Shown: positions 9,287-20,412 of the stretch, one piece after another
Position numbering within the stretch: the first letter of the stretch is position 1
How the letters are laid out: the number at the start of each line of letters is the position of its first letter
Source of the DNA: Daucus carota subsp. sativus
Lineage: Eukaryota > Streptophyta > Magnoliopsida > Apiales > Apiaceae
Assembly: GCF_001625215.2 (NCBI RefSeq)
Contig: NC_030385.2
Span: 47,021,598-47,085,597, forward strand
Reading direction: 5' to 3'
Length of the DNA stretch: 64,000 bases
Notes under the pieces: generated by a model
The model's input: the letters and a program-made list of their open reading frames with translations, nothing else
Database searches by the model: none
Told to the model about the DNA's origin: nothing
Made by a program: the position numbers and the translations under genes

Positions 9287-11191
9287 ATGTCGGGTTTATG
9301 TGATTATTGTGGTGTACTGAGAGCCATGGTGTATTGTGAATCGGACTCGGCCAAGTTATGCTTGCGTTGCGATACAAGTGTACATTCTGCAAATCTTCTG
9401 TCGTGTAGGCATCAACGATCATTAGTATGCAACAGATGCAACTGTCAGCCTGCCACGGTGAGATGTATGGATGATAAGATCTCATTTTGTCAAGGTTGTG
9501 ACTGGAGTGGTTGTTCAGGGTCTGGTCATAGGCTTCAGAAATTAAATTCTTATACGGGTTCTTCCATTTATCAATTGTCAAACAGTTGCACTTCATTGCT
9601 TGAACTGCCTTATCCGAGTGCATGTGATTCGTCATTTACCCCAATGGCGGGTTCACTAATGGTTAATGAGAGCTCGATCAACAGCTGCTTGGTACATAGC
9701 CCGAATGAGTGCTCATCTGTGTTGGTAGATGATAATACGAATAGGATCAATGAATTGTCGTCTTCTATCAAGTTTGAAGATATTGTTGATCCATCTACAG
9801 GGGTTCCTCTGACCTCCAGTTATGTACCAGAGTGTAATAACGATCAACCATCCTTCTTACCTGCTGAGGAAGGATCAAATTTGCCAAAGGTATTTTTTAT
9901 TTATATGATTATCATGTAGTTTGATATTTGTTCTTATTAGTTCCGTCTGTAGTCAAGAATCATAGATATGGCAACGGTTACTCAGAACAAAATACTTTAG
10001 CATTGAACACTGTGCGGTCATCTGATATGGTTTATTACTTAGTATTCGCAGACTTGTTCCACTTTGCAGGATATGATTCTTGGTGAAGGCGATGATCCTT
10101 GTAGAGGCGTTGATCTTGATGTTGCTCTGAATTTTGAATGTGGTTATGAAATGCCTGGCTGCTCCCAAGATCAACCAAAATATCAGAGGGAGAACGAGGG
10201 ATTGGACTGCTTTGGATTGGAAAAGCTTTTACAAGTTGCAGAGTCAAACAACCAGATAGGAAGCACTTCAGAGGTTCTCTTCTAACCTAATCTTGAACTA
10301 TATATAAAACCCTTGTGTTTCTGTTTGTCCAATGTATCCGAAGATAAATTTTTTTTTGTCTCAGTTCTTTTCTGATAGAACCATCCATTCTGAACATGTT
10401 AAATTCCATCTATTTTGTCAGTTCTTATAATGATATGTACCCACCCTATTCATTAAGATCCTCTGCTTTAGGATATAGAAAAAAATGAAAGAGCGCAAGC
10501 ATTTAATGATCCCTTATTGTGAATTTACTTTCATAATACTGAAGGAATCGTCTGTACATGTTGCAGACAGCATCATCAATCCAACCAGAGGGCATTACTT
10601 TTCAATCCCCACAAGTGAACGGGTCAGCTAGTTTAATGCAAGCTATGAGCGGCAGTGCCAGTAGTATGCTCATGAATCCTAGCTGCATCAGAAATATTAG
10701 CTTTCCATTTCCCACTGGACCACTCTCACTACCAAGTATCACAGAAGAAAGCAAGGTTACTGATTACCAGGACTGTGGTCTATCGCCAGCTTTTCTGGCT
10801 GGTGAATCATCATGGGAGTCGACTCTAGAGACCAGTTCCCCACAGGCAAGGGACAAAGCTAAGATGAGATACAATGAAAAGAAGAAAACCCGAATGTATA
10901 ATTTCTTGCCCCTAACTGTTATGCACAAGTATATACACTCATAATTTTGCACCACTCCGTATTAGACATCACCCATCAAAAAGCCTAAAAAACAGTTCTG
11001 CCTCTTAATTTTTTTTTTCATAACAGCTAGTTGCCTCATATGGCTACTGTGCTTATCTTTCAAGGTTTGGCAAACAAATAAGGTATGCTTCTCGTAAAGC
11101 TAGAGCTGACACCAGAAAGCGTGTAAAAGGAAGATTTGTGAAGGCTGGTGAAGCATATGACTATGATCCTCTTGGGAAAAGAATCTTATAA
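9287..11191 (+). CDS. COL: CONSTANS-like B-box/CCT protein, group III (COL9/10 type)
   Basis: Four exons (9287-9889, 10070-10273, 10567-10895, 11065-11191) give 420 residues. Residues 5-41 form a B-box zinc finger (CDYCG...CLRCDTSVH). Residues 48-81 form a second, diverged B-box ([13 protein letters not shown]...FCQGCDW), as in group III COL proteins. The C-terminal CCT domain (about 366-408) spans the last intron: [10 protein letters not shown] is in exon 3 and [15 protein letters not shown] is in exon 4. The protein ends [14 protein letters not shown]. Such proteins are nuclear transcriptional regulators linked to photoperiod and light signalling; the closest Arabidopsis types are COL9, COL10 and COL14. 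A TATA-like CATATAAATA lies near 8806-8815, which would give a long leader. All splice sites are GT-AG. Confidence 0.88.
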
Positions 11192-12639
11192 TTCAGTTGA
11201 GCGATTTTGTTCTACTTCCTTGCAGCATTAAGTCTAAGAAGGTACTTCATGTCACAATATGCAACTTGCATAGTATGAAGCATAAGAGGAACTCAATCAC
11301 TTCTGATGATAAAATATATAGGAGGGTAGGAAAATGATGGGAGGCCTTTAGTTAGCTTTCTAAAAGCATTTATTCCAGTTTGCTGCGTATTAGCTGTTTA
11401 CTAGAACAATGTCATCTTTGCATTGGCAGATACTTATTATTTCTGCAGAGGCCTTCATAAATTTTGTTTTGGACGCTGGATCAACACTTGCATCATTCCT
11501 GAACTTGTTACCATCTGGTTGGTTATTCTCATCTCCCATATCCGAGTCATTTGTTCTGAAGCATAGAATTTTTTTAGTGTTTCCTTGATATTGACTCTCC
11601 TTTTAAATTTACTAACCAAGGAATCTCTATTGCACGATTTAATTTTGCAGTTCATAAAATATTGCGAGGAATTACTGATGAACTTCATGGCGGACGCTTA
11701 CTTTTCACATGGCTTTTCAGCAAAGAGTATATAAACTTTTTTTCCGGGAATTTTGCACTATTTCCTCAATCCATCATTGAGGAGATTTGCCTTGTTTAAC
11801 TTTTAAGAGGTGCAACTATACCAAGTACAAGTAATAAATTTCGACAGCATTAGTTCTGAGACACTGGAACAGAACTCCCGTCTTTGACAGCATGAATAAG
11901 GATACAGTGCAGATATTAAGTGGAAAAGAAACAGAGAAAGCAAATTTTTAAGAGAAGTTCTCCATGTGAATATAAACAACACTTGCTGAGTATATTTTTT
12001 CGTTCTCTCCATTGGCGTCGTTCAGGTACAAGCTTGCTGTAAGTTCAAGATTTTTTGTGCAATTGCAGTCAAGTTGAGGGAAGATGCCTCTACAATTTTG
12101 TCTTACAAATAATCACTTCTGTTAGTGGTAATACCTTTGCGGGATCTTTTTATGCTTTTTTCGGCTGCTAGAAATCTGGATAATAATTCACCAGAGCAGC
12201 CAGAGCCTTACAGTTTTGGAAATATGAGATTAAAATTTATTTATTTACTTTCTTTCTCCTGATACAACACTAAATAATTTCTGTTCATGAGTTGTGCAGG
12301 TTTCATTTTATTAAACAAGATAACCGAACAACTTATTGGACCCTAGTTATTGACTAGCCTATAACCCTTGGTGCAACACTTGTTATATAGGGAAGAGCGT
12401 AACATTAGTTAGCTTGCTAGCCCAGAAAAAAAATTATACATAAAAAGTGACAACACTGGTACAAACTGAAATTTATTAACAAAAAGGAACTCTTGTATTA
12501 TTGCTATTTGAGTTAGAATAATGTATTACATCTCCTTCTGAAGTCTAATAGAGCTATATAAAATATATTAATGAAATAAACTATCCTAAAAATAATAATG
12601 TTAAAAGAAACTGATTCCAGATTGTGAATATATGAGAAT
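11192..12639. other. Intergenic between convergent B-box genes
   Basis: Holds the 3' ends of the COL gene (plus strand) and the BBX microProtein gene (minus strand). The small ORFs here resemble no family and overlap low-complexity sequence. No repeat or RNA gene was recognised. Confidence 0.5.
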
Positions 12640-13080
12640 TCAGAGAAACAAGAAGGGTCTGATAAGCTGATTGGAATGGTTGGGTTCCACAGCATCTGAT
12701 TCGTTATCAGAAGACTGGTTTTCGATATTCTCCTTTTTACAAAGAATGGTGGGAAGTAGCACCTGAGCAGAAAGTCCAATGAGGTATCGGTGGGTGAGAG
12801 AGCGACAATTAGTGCAGAGAAAGCATCTAATATGTCTCTGAGCTAGGAAATTAGCAGCATGAACCCTTGTATCACATTTTTCACATAGAAAAGCGTCGTC
12901 GGCTTGACAGTAGACAGAGGCTTCTGAATCACAAAGCTCACAAGAAACTGAGGGTGATGGTGAGAATTGGGAGCCATGATGGTGGTTATCCTTGCACGCA
13001 CACTCCTCGTCTGTCAAGCACGACTCATCCTCAGACGAGTCATCATGCTTTCTCTCCTCCTCTTCTCTTCCTCTGCACAT
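12640..13080 (-). CDS. Single-B-box microProtein (BBX30/BBX31, miP1-like)
   Basis: Single-exon gene of 146 residues. It begins MCRG, the start typical of Arabidopsis miP1a/miP1b (BBX31/BBX30). It has one B-box at residues 47-83 (C47, C50, C58, D61, C66, C69, H74, H83) and ends PFLFL. In the Arabidopsis proteins the C-terminal PFVFL binds TOPLESS co-repressors while the B-box binds CONSTANS-type proteins, blocking flowering activation or modulating light responses. The acidic stretch after the start (EEEERKHDDSSEDES) is longer than I remember in Arabidopsis. A minus-strand TATA box (TATATAA, about 13170-13177) lies 90 bp upstream. Confidence 0.85.
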   Translation of the reverse strand: MCRGREEEERKHDDSSEDESCLTDEECACKDNHHHGSQFSPSPSVSCELCDSEASVYCQADDAFLCEKCDTRVHAANFLAQRHIRCFLCTNCRSLTHRYLIGLSAQVLLPTILCKKENIENQSSDNESDAVEPNHSNQLIRPFLFL

Positions 13081-13169
13081 TTTCTTATCGAAATCAATAT
13101 ATGAAACAGAATTTGCACAAGGAGGATAATAGCTTATGAATTGAAGAAACTGATAGTGGTCACAATGTG

Positions 13170-13177
13170 TTTATATA
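13170..13177 (-). promoter_or_regulatory. TATA box of BBX microProtein gene
   Basis: CTCTATATAAACAC on the minus strand, about 90 bp upstream of the start codon at 13080, would place transcription start near 13140. Confidence 0.5.
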
Positions 13178-13180
13178 GAG

Positions 13181-15164
13181 ACCATTCTCTTGTACATGCA
13201 TACCAACATGTGGTAGTTTGCATGCAGTTCACTCAAGGAATGCTGTCCTGTAATTTTAATGGCATGACCAAAATACCCTCCATAAAAATCTAAGGCATAA
13301 TTTGTTGTTGGTGGTTAGATGGTCAATTATGCTTAAGTAAACAAGAAGCTAGCTGAGTTGGTTGCATGGTCTGTAATTAAAGAGGTAAATTTCGCAGTGG
13401 GGCGTATTTGAGCAACCAATTATTAAAGTCCAAGAAAGAAGAGTTGTCGCAAACACAAGGTGAGAAGTGATTTGACTGGTTCTGAGGCCATATAAAAATC
13501 ATATGGCTAAAAAACGCATATGCCAGAGGCAATTCAAGTGAGTGAGATTGAACGTGTAAACAGAGGAGTGGAACCCAAAAATGTACATTCTGATTTACTG
13601 ACCATAGATTAGTAGGTGTGTGGTCAAGTGAGTACAAATGTGTGGTTGGTTTTGAAGGCTTCTTTTATTTGTGAATCTTGTGCCAACCAATTCAAACACC
13701 ATCTTTATTTCAGTTGTTGAGAGTAGACTACACATTTTACTGCAGCTTCGATAGCAACATGCATGGATTCATACTTTCCGTTGTTTCTTGGCACCTGTCA
13801 TGAAATTTCATGTGTGGTCTGGTTTCGGACCAACCATGCAACCACCCGATGATTTATGTTCTTTAACAGTTCTATTTTTCGATCTCACACGGAATGTTAA
13901 CAATCCAATTATATCGATACGTAGATGATTATTTTAGGTTTAGCAAGTCTTGCAAGGAAGATGCATGTTGGGTGATAGTGACAAGATAGGGTATCACATA
14001 GTGATCGACCTCAAGTCCAGCTGTCGGCACTTTGTGCGTCTGAAATGCAAAGTTTAAAATGGCATATGATGATGGCCACTCCTCCAAATGACCATAATTC
14101 TGTGACCAAAATGTTGCCAACCGCGCCATATTCATGAGTCGTGCTAAGTGTAGTGACAGCGTTTTCAGACGAATCCGGTCGGTTCTGTATGATCGGAAAA
14201 ACGCTATTTCGTTTTCGTGGTACCATTAATATTCACAAATTTACTATTAACACAATCGAGTTGGTTTTGGTTTGCGTCTAGAAGAGGACCACTTGAAAAA
14301 CAAGTAACTCACAAGAAACGAAAGAAATGAAGAACTGATGACTTACCACGTTGATGGACTCTAGTCCATAATAGTTTGGTGTCTGGAAACTTGTCAGCAA
14401 AACTTTAAATTTTAAACCTTAATGTATACGTGTAAAGTAATATATATATAGTCTAGACATTGATCGGCATTTTTAACGTATTTATTCCGTCAGAAGAATT
14501 CTATAATTCTGGACCTCAGGTGCAAACGAGTTGAGCTCAGCCTGGATTAAGGAGAATTGAATAAAGAATATTTTTTTTATTATAAGATTATCTACGCTTT
14601 TTGGACAATTAACATACAAACACTCATATTCAGAATCTTTATTAAGAACTGAAAGGGGAGGGGCGTTAATATAAGCAATACTATCATAAGATACTTGGAG
14701 GCCGTTTACATTGACTTAAGACACAGTTCTTAATCTGATTTTCATTATTAAATTCAAAGGTGTTTGTTTCTGTGCAAAAATTTAAAACTGACTTAAAGTT
14801 AATAATAAATTATAGTAATTAATTAAATTAGACTATGAAAGGGATAGGAACTAATTTTTTAAATAATTTATTTCTATTATCATATTTTAAACATTCATAA
14901 ATTACTTATAATATAAAATTTTTTAATGTATCAGCTCAGCCCATATAAGACACTCAACCCAGCAGCCCATATACAAGGAAACAAAATCTTGGCTTCAACT
15001 TTCAATCTCCAAATCTTTGTGGCTTCATCGATACAACAATCTTGGGCCGAATCTAGTAAGTCGCAAAGCAATCAAGGGCCGAATCTAGTACCACCGCCAC
15101 ATCCGTACACGTCATAACAACAACCAACGAACTGGGTACTGGAACACTTGCCGGTAGCTCTGTA
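13181..15164. other. Intergenic, no gene seen
   Basis: Shared upstream region of the divergent BBX (minus) and DUF604 (plus) genes. Several minus-strand ORFs of 60-90 codons show no family resemblance. Near the DUF604 start, the 15-mer GGGCCGAATCTAGTA is directly repeated at 15044-15058 and 15076-15090. Confidence 0.5.
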
Positions 15165-17313
15165 ATGGCACGCATCTCGTTGAGGAGAATCTTGAGAAAC
15201 CCAAACCCAAACCCAAGTATCAAAGACTTTCTCTTACTCATTTTTCTTCTCCTCACCATCTTCCTCCTCCGTCTCCACCACAACCGCCCCGATCCCCTCC
15301 TCATCACAACGGACCCCACCACCACCACACAGGTCCAAGTAGACCCCACCGCCCTCCACCACCTCCTCTTCTCAATAGCCTCCTCCTCTGCCTCCCTCCC
15401 CAAACGCATTCCCTACATACGTCTCTGGTTCGATTCCAACACCACCCGCGCCTTTATTTTTCTTGATCGTCATTTACCCATCACTTCCCCTTATATTCCT
15501 CCTATTCGCGTTTCTGCCTCTACTACTTCTTTTCCCTACACCTTTCCACGTGGCCTGCGCTCCGCGATTCGCGTTGCTAGGATTGTTAAAGAGGCTGTTG
15601 AATTGAATCAGAAGGATGTTAGATGGTTCGTGTTTGGGGATGATGACACGGTGTTTTTTGTGGATAATTTGGTCAAGGTTTTGGCCAAGTATGATCACGA
15701 CAAGTGGTATTATGTGGGGGCTAATTCCGAGAGTTACGAACAGAATGACAAGTATGCGTTTGGAATGGGGTTCGGTGGGGGAGGATTTGCGATTAGTTAT
15801 GGTTTAGGGAGGGTTTTAGCTAGGGTTTTGGATTCGTGTCTTATGAGGTATCCTCACTTGTATGGGAGTGATTCCAGGATTTACTCTTGCTTGGCTGAGC
15901 TTGGTGTCCACATGACTCATGAGCCTGGCTTTCATCAGGTACTTTTTGTAATACCTCTTTTCTTCATCATTGTATTGCTTATTTTACGAGTGTATTTCAT
16001 TGCCGTTTGTAATTAGGAGTGGTACTTTCAGCTGTAGGATCATGTTCGGAAATGTTCAAATTTGGTTACAAAACTTACTAAAATCTACACTAATAAATAT
16101 GAAAACCTAAGTGCGAAGGAGTATAATTTTTGTGTCATATCCTGATTAATTGAGCAGGCATCGTGTTATCATTCAGGTGTCGGTTTAATGTAGTTCATAA
16201 TGGGCTGTGTTAGACTAAATTTCCCCTATTAAAACTTTGAGCAAAATTATATGTACTTTTACAGTAGGTTCTAAGATAGAACTAAAATTGGCAACCTTAG
16301 GGTTATTTTGTTTGTATAGAGTACTATTATGTAGTTCTTTTCCCTTCTAGTGGGGATATAGATACCATTGGGGCATTGACCCCTACGTAGCTCCACCACT
16401 GCATTTATTAAAGACATAGTTTTACGACATGCTCCAGCTCTATGTGTTTACCATTGTATGTAGTATCTTTGATTATATGATCATGATCAACTGAAGTACC
16501 TCTGGTTTATGGAAGTACCGGATACAGTTGCATTGATAATTTGGTTTGACTACTGTAAAGTGTATATTATATCTACAAGGTTGATGTACGAGGAGATCTG
16601 TTTGGAATGCTTACATCACATCCATTATCACCTCTCCTCTCACTCCATCACTTGGATGCCATTGATCCAATTTTCCCTAAAATGGACCGGACTCGAGCTC
16701 TAGAGCATCTATTCAAAGCTGTGAATGTAGATCCTGCCAGGATTTTGCAGCAAACTGTTTGTTATGATCGTTCAAACTCAATTACTGTATCAGTTGCATG
16801 GGGTTATGCTGTTCAGGTCCACGAAGCCAATGTACTTTTGCCAGACCTCCTTCCTGTACAGAGAACATTTAGACCATGGAGAAGGGGAAAAAATATGTCC
16901 TCAAGCCGTTATATGTTCAACACAAGAGCATATTTCCGTGATCCTTGCAATAGACCTGCTGTTTATTTTTTCAATAGCGTGACCCCTTCTAAAAGTGGTG
17001 TTTATACTGACTATTTAAAACACAACGTCGGTGTTTGCTCAAAACCTGACGTCATACAGAATTTGAAAAGCATTAGAGTTTTCTCGCACCAACAATATCT
17101 TGACCCTGAACAGGTTTATACTATGTTGTTAATAATGTGAATTTTTTATTTTTCTTGCTATATTATGTGCATGACCGTGTGCTTCTGTTCTTTTCATTGC
17201 AGATGAAGGCACCTCGTCGTCAGTGTTGTAGCATATCATCATTTTCTAGCAACATGCTGGTTGTTGGGATTAAACAATGCGGCTCTGATGAATTGATATC
17301 TATGCAGAACTAG
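15165..17313 (+). CDS. DUF604 / Fringe-related glycosyltransferase (GT31-like)
   Basis: Three exons (15165-15938, 16580-17113, 17203-17313) encode 472 residues. Residues about 20-36 (DFLLLIFLLLTIFLL) form a single N-terminal membrane anchor, as in Golgi type II glycosyltransferases. Exon 1 carries the Fringe-like core: RWFVFGDDDTVFF with the acidic metal/nucleotide-sugar-binding motif, then YAFGMGFGGGGFAISY and MTHEPGFHQ. Exon 2 continues with VDVRGDLFGML, where the reading frame begins right after the acceptor at 16578-16579, and the conserved HEANVLLPDLLPVQRTFRPW. The last exon adds a short Cys-containing tail. The family is plant-conserved; the donor sugar and acceptor are not known to me. 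Confidence 0.85.
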
Positions 17314-18503
17314 AACCCATTTTTTTTCTATATCCACAAAAAGATTTTTTTTATGGCACAGCCTTTTAGCAGGAGCCTGCCTTTTAGAGGTACAGAGTAA
17401 TAATACACATATTACAATCTGGAATTCCACAATCAGGAAATATTTGTCAACACTTATCACTTCACATTGTTGCCCTGTGTTCAAGCCTTTTTTTCGGTAC
17501 TCTTGAAAATCGTTTTTGACTTTGATCTGTTTCAGGAGGATGTAGTCTAACTGCAGAGCAAGGGATTCAAGGGAGCGAACTTGTTTTTCCCACTTTACTT
17601 AGACTATTGAGGGTTGAAAGGCTCCCCCTTGCAGCCACATAAATCATACAACTTCAACACAAACTTCTGCAAATTGCTCTGGAAATTAAAAAATTGATCT
17701 GGATATAACATTTCCCGGTTGAAATTGGTGAAGAACTTTGCTCCTGTGACCTTTTTAGTGTACAAGTGCACCCCATTACAGTTTCTGTAAGCAGTTGGGT
17801 GCAATGTCTCGTTGAAGAAAAGATGGGACATGCATTAGGAGAATGTGGCCGTGTTTATAAGAAATCAAAGTTGTACTGCTATAATAAATTTGCCGGCATC
17901 GAAGTTGAATTGTTTGTGACATAAATTATAAATGTATGTTATACATTAGAACCTCTACATAAACTCAAGAACATATAAATTATTTTTCGTTTTTGTGTTT
18001 ACTGTAAAGATTGGTGGATTGCATATTTTTGATACTTTGTGCTTTTGTAGCTATACTTGAATGATTATAGGGTCGGTTTATATTTTGTTTAATCAGGAAA
18101 AAAACTACAGATGTACTTTGATCTTTAGCAATTTAATTGTTTGTAAGGTATTTTGATCTTTAGCAAGTTCTTGATTCCGGTTTTTCAGAAAACTTCCTAG
18201 TTACCTAGCAACAGAAAATCTTATGCTATGGGCCTATGGCTACTAGGCAGCAGGCACTACTCCGTCTCAGTAGTTTTTTCCTGAAGGTATTTTATAGGTG
18301 CAATGTAATGTGAAAAACAGGAGTTCAGTATATTAAGTGTTTTCAAAAGTTCTCCGAGCTAATGCAAAAATGTTGTTGCAACAGAATGAAGTATTCTGGG
18401 ATGCAGTAGTGTAACTACTCAAGACTTTGTTACAAATGTAGTTCGTAGTGAGTTTCGGGTTAGAAACTTGTGTAAATGAGACAAATATTGGTAGTATACA
18501 CTT
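17314..18503. other. Intergenic between convergent genes, no gene seen
   Basis: Contains the 3' regions of the DUF604 and PTI1-like genes. Minus-strand ORFs at 17239-17484 and 17604-17831 have no recognisable family. Confidence 0.5.
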
Positions 18504-20412
18504 TTATGCTTGAGATTCTGGACCTGCTGGCTTTGAATTCAGAAGAGGTTGTAAAGCCTTGACAACAATCGTCATATTTGGTCTGAAGTCTGCTTCATAT
18601 TGGACACAAAGTGCTGCCACTGCTGCCATCTGAAACGAAAATAGACTCATGTAATATCTGATATCCACACATTTACAAGCAACAACTAAAACAGTGTACA
18701 ATGAGGAACAAGGAAACCTTAGCAATGGCCTTTGGTGGGTAATCATTTTCTAGCTTTGGGTCCACGCATTGCTTTACTTTGTCTTCGCTCAATCTCGGAG
18801 TTGCCTACAGATCAAATGACTTGCTGTTAAAATTTCGCAGATGTATGTGAAGGGGGAAGGTTTTTTCAAGCTAATGTAACGAAATATGCACCCAAGTAAC
18901 AAGACTCTGTTGTCCTTTAGGCATTGTGTGATCCACTGGCTTTCTTCCTGTTAAAAGCTCAAGAAGAACCACTCCGAAACTGTAAACATCACTTTTGTGA
19001 GTTATCTGCCCTGTCATTGCATACCTGAACCAAATCCGCAAGTACACAATGAATAAGAATTGTCGGGACTTCCATGACATGCAAGATAAAATATAACTAA
19101 ACTTTCAAACAAGAGAAGAACAAGTCATACTCTGGAGCATGATAGCCGAATGTTCCCAGTACTCTAGTTGAATGCAGCCGAGCAGCTGTATCAGATGACT
19201 GATTTGTTAAACTGAAATCGGCAATTTTGGCTACAAAATCATCAAACAGAAGGACGTTGCTGGATCTGACATCACGATGAACAATTGGAGGCTGAACCTT
19301 TTCATGTAGAAACTCCAGGCCTCTTGCTGCACCATAAGCAATTTTAACTCTTTGGTTCCAACTAAGAACTGGACCAGGTTCTGCCCCTTGTACACCCTTC
19401 CTTCCTATACCAGTGGAACAACCAACAGTAAACTGCTGAGCTTTTAGAAACAAACATATCTACTGCAAAGCTTTGGCATACCATGTAATATATCATGTAG
19501 GGATCCCATTGTTGCATACTGGTATACCAGTATCCTATTGTTGGCCTCTAAGCAATAGCCAATCATCTCCGTAAAATGATCATTCTTGAGTCTGGACACC
19601 CTTGACAGCTGGACGGCACAAAATATGAGTAACACAGGTTAAATTGATATAACAAGTTCAACCACTTGTCATTACAACTAGGAAAGAGGTTCTTTGAAAG
19701 CACCTGGGCTGCAAAGTCCGAGTCTGAATCTTCAGAACTAGTATCAAGCTTCTTAATTGCAGCAGTTGTTCCATTGCTCAGCTTTCCACAGAAAACCCGT
19801 CCATAGGAACCTTCTCCAATTAAAGCTTTTGTCCCAAAGTTGCCGGTTATCTTATTCAGCTCATCCAATGACAGAGCTGGTATTTCAATAGGCAAAACTT
19901 TCTGATCACCTCCGGTTCTAGTGATTCCAGAACCCCTTGGTTCCCCTCTATTACTACCTAATATATAAATATCGAAGGAGGCAACTTGATCAGATTTTAG
20001 TTTTTGTTAGATAAAATGAATAAAATGTCAGAAACATGCTGGAAAACAACTGAAGCAAACAATGAATTAGCAGAATTTAAGAGTATAGACCTTCATAGTG
20101 TTGCATGTGAATTAATTTCACATATGACAGACTATTACACGTTATTAAAAAGATGATAATAGAAAAACTAAGCTTTAGGAAGAGACACATAACCTTTACA
20201 AATTCCAAGTATAGTTGTAGCTTGTACGAAAAATATCAAACCTTTTTTTATATTTTTATTCAAAAAAGAAGAAACATATTCGAAGACCAATTAAAGCGAG
20301 GCTATATGTTACCTCCAGCACCTAATGTATTTCCCCCTCTAGGAGGCGCGGCGATATTATTTGCAGGTGGACCACCAGGGATCTCTTCTTCTGCACCGCC
20401 GCAGCAGAACAT
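18504..20412 (-). CDS. PTI1-like receptor-like cytoplasmic kinase (RLCK VIII)
   Basis: Seven exons on the minus strand (20313-20412, 19704-19957, 19482-19608, 19131-19404, 18892-19024, 18718-18804, 18504-18629) give 366 residues, normal for PTI1 kinases. The N terminus MFCCGG has cysteines suited to S-acylation and membrane attachment. The kinase domain shows the glycine loop GEGSYGRV (81-88), lysine K102 (AAIKK), HRDVRSSN (203-210), the APE-region [10 protein letters not shown] and [23 protein letters not shown] is replaced by DFS (223-225); family members usually carry DFD, so a non-glycine here is normal. PTI1 kinases relay Pto/OXI1-type defence and oxidative signalling. The first coding exon is short, and the leader upstream of 20412 could hold an intron. 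Confidence 0.9.

Noticed and set aside
13377-13637. 86-codon minus-strand ORF upstream of the BBX gene
   Set aside because: No resemblance to any family; likely chance in intergenic DNA.
17604-17831. 75-codon minus-strand ORF with plausible composition
   Set aside because: No family recognised, lies in the 3' region of the DUF604 gene, no promoter or splice evidence.
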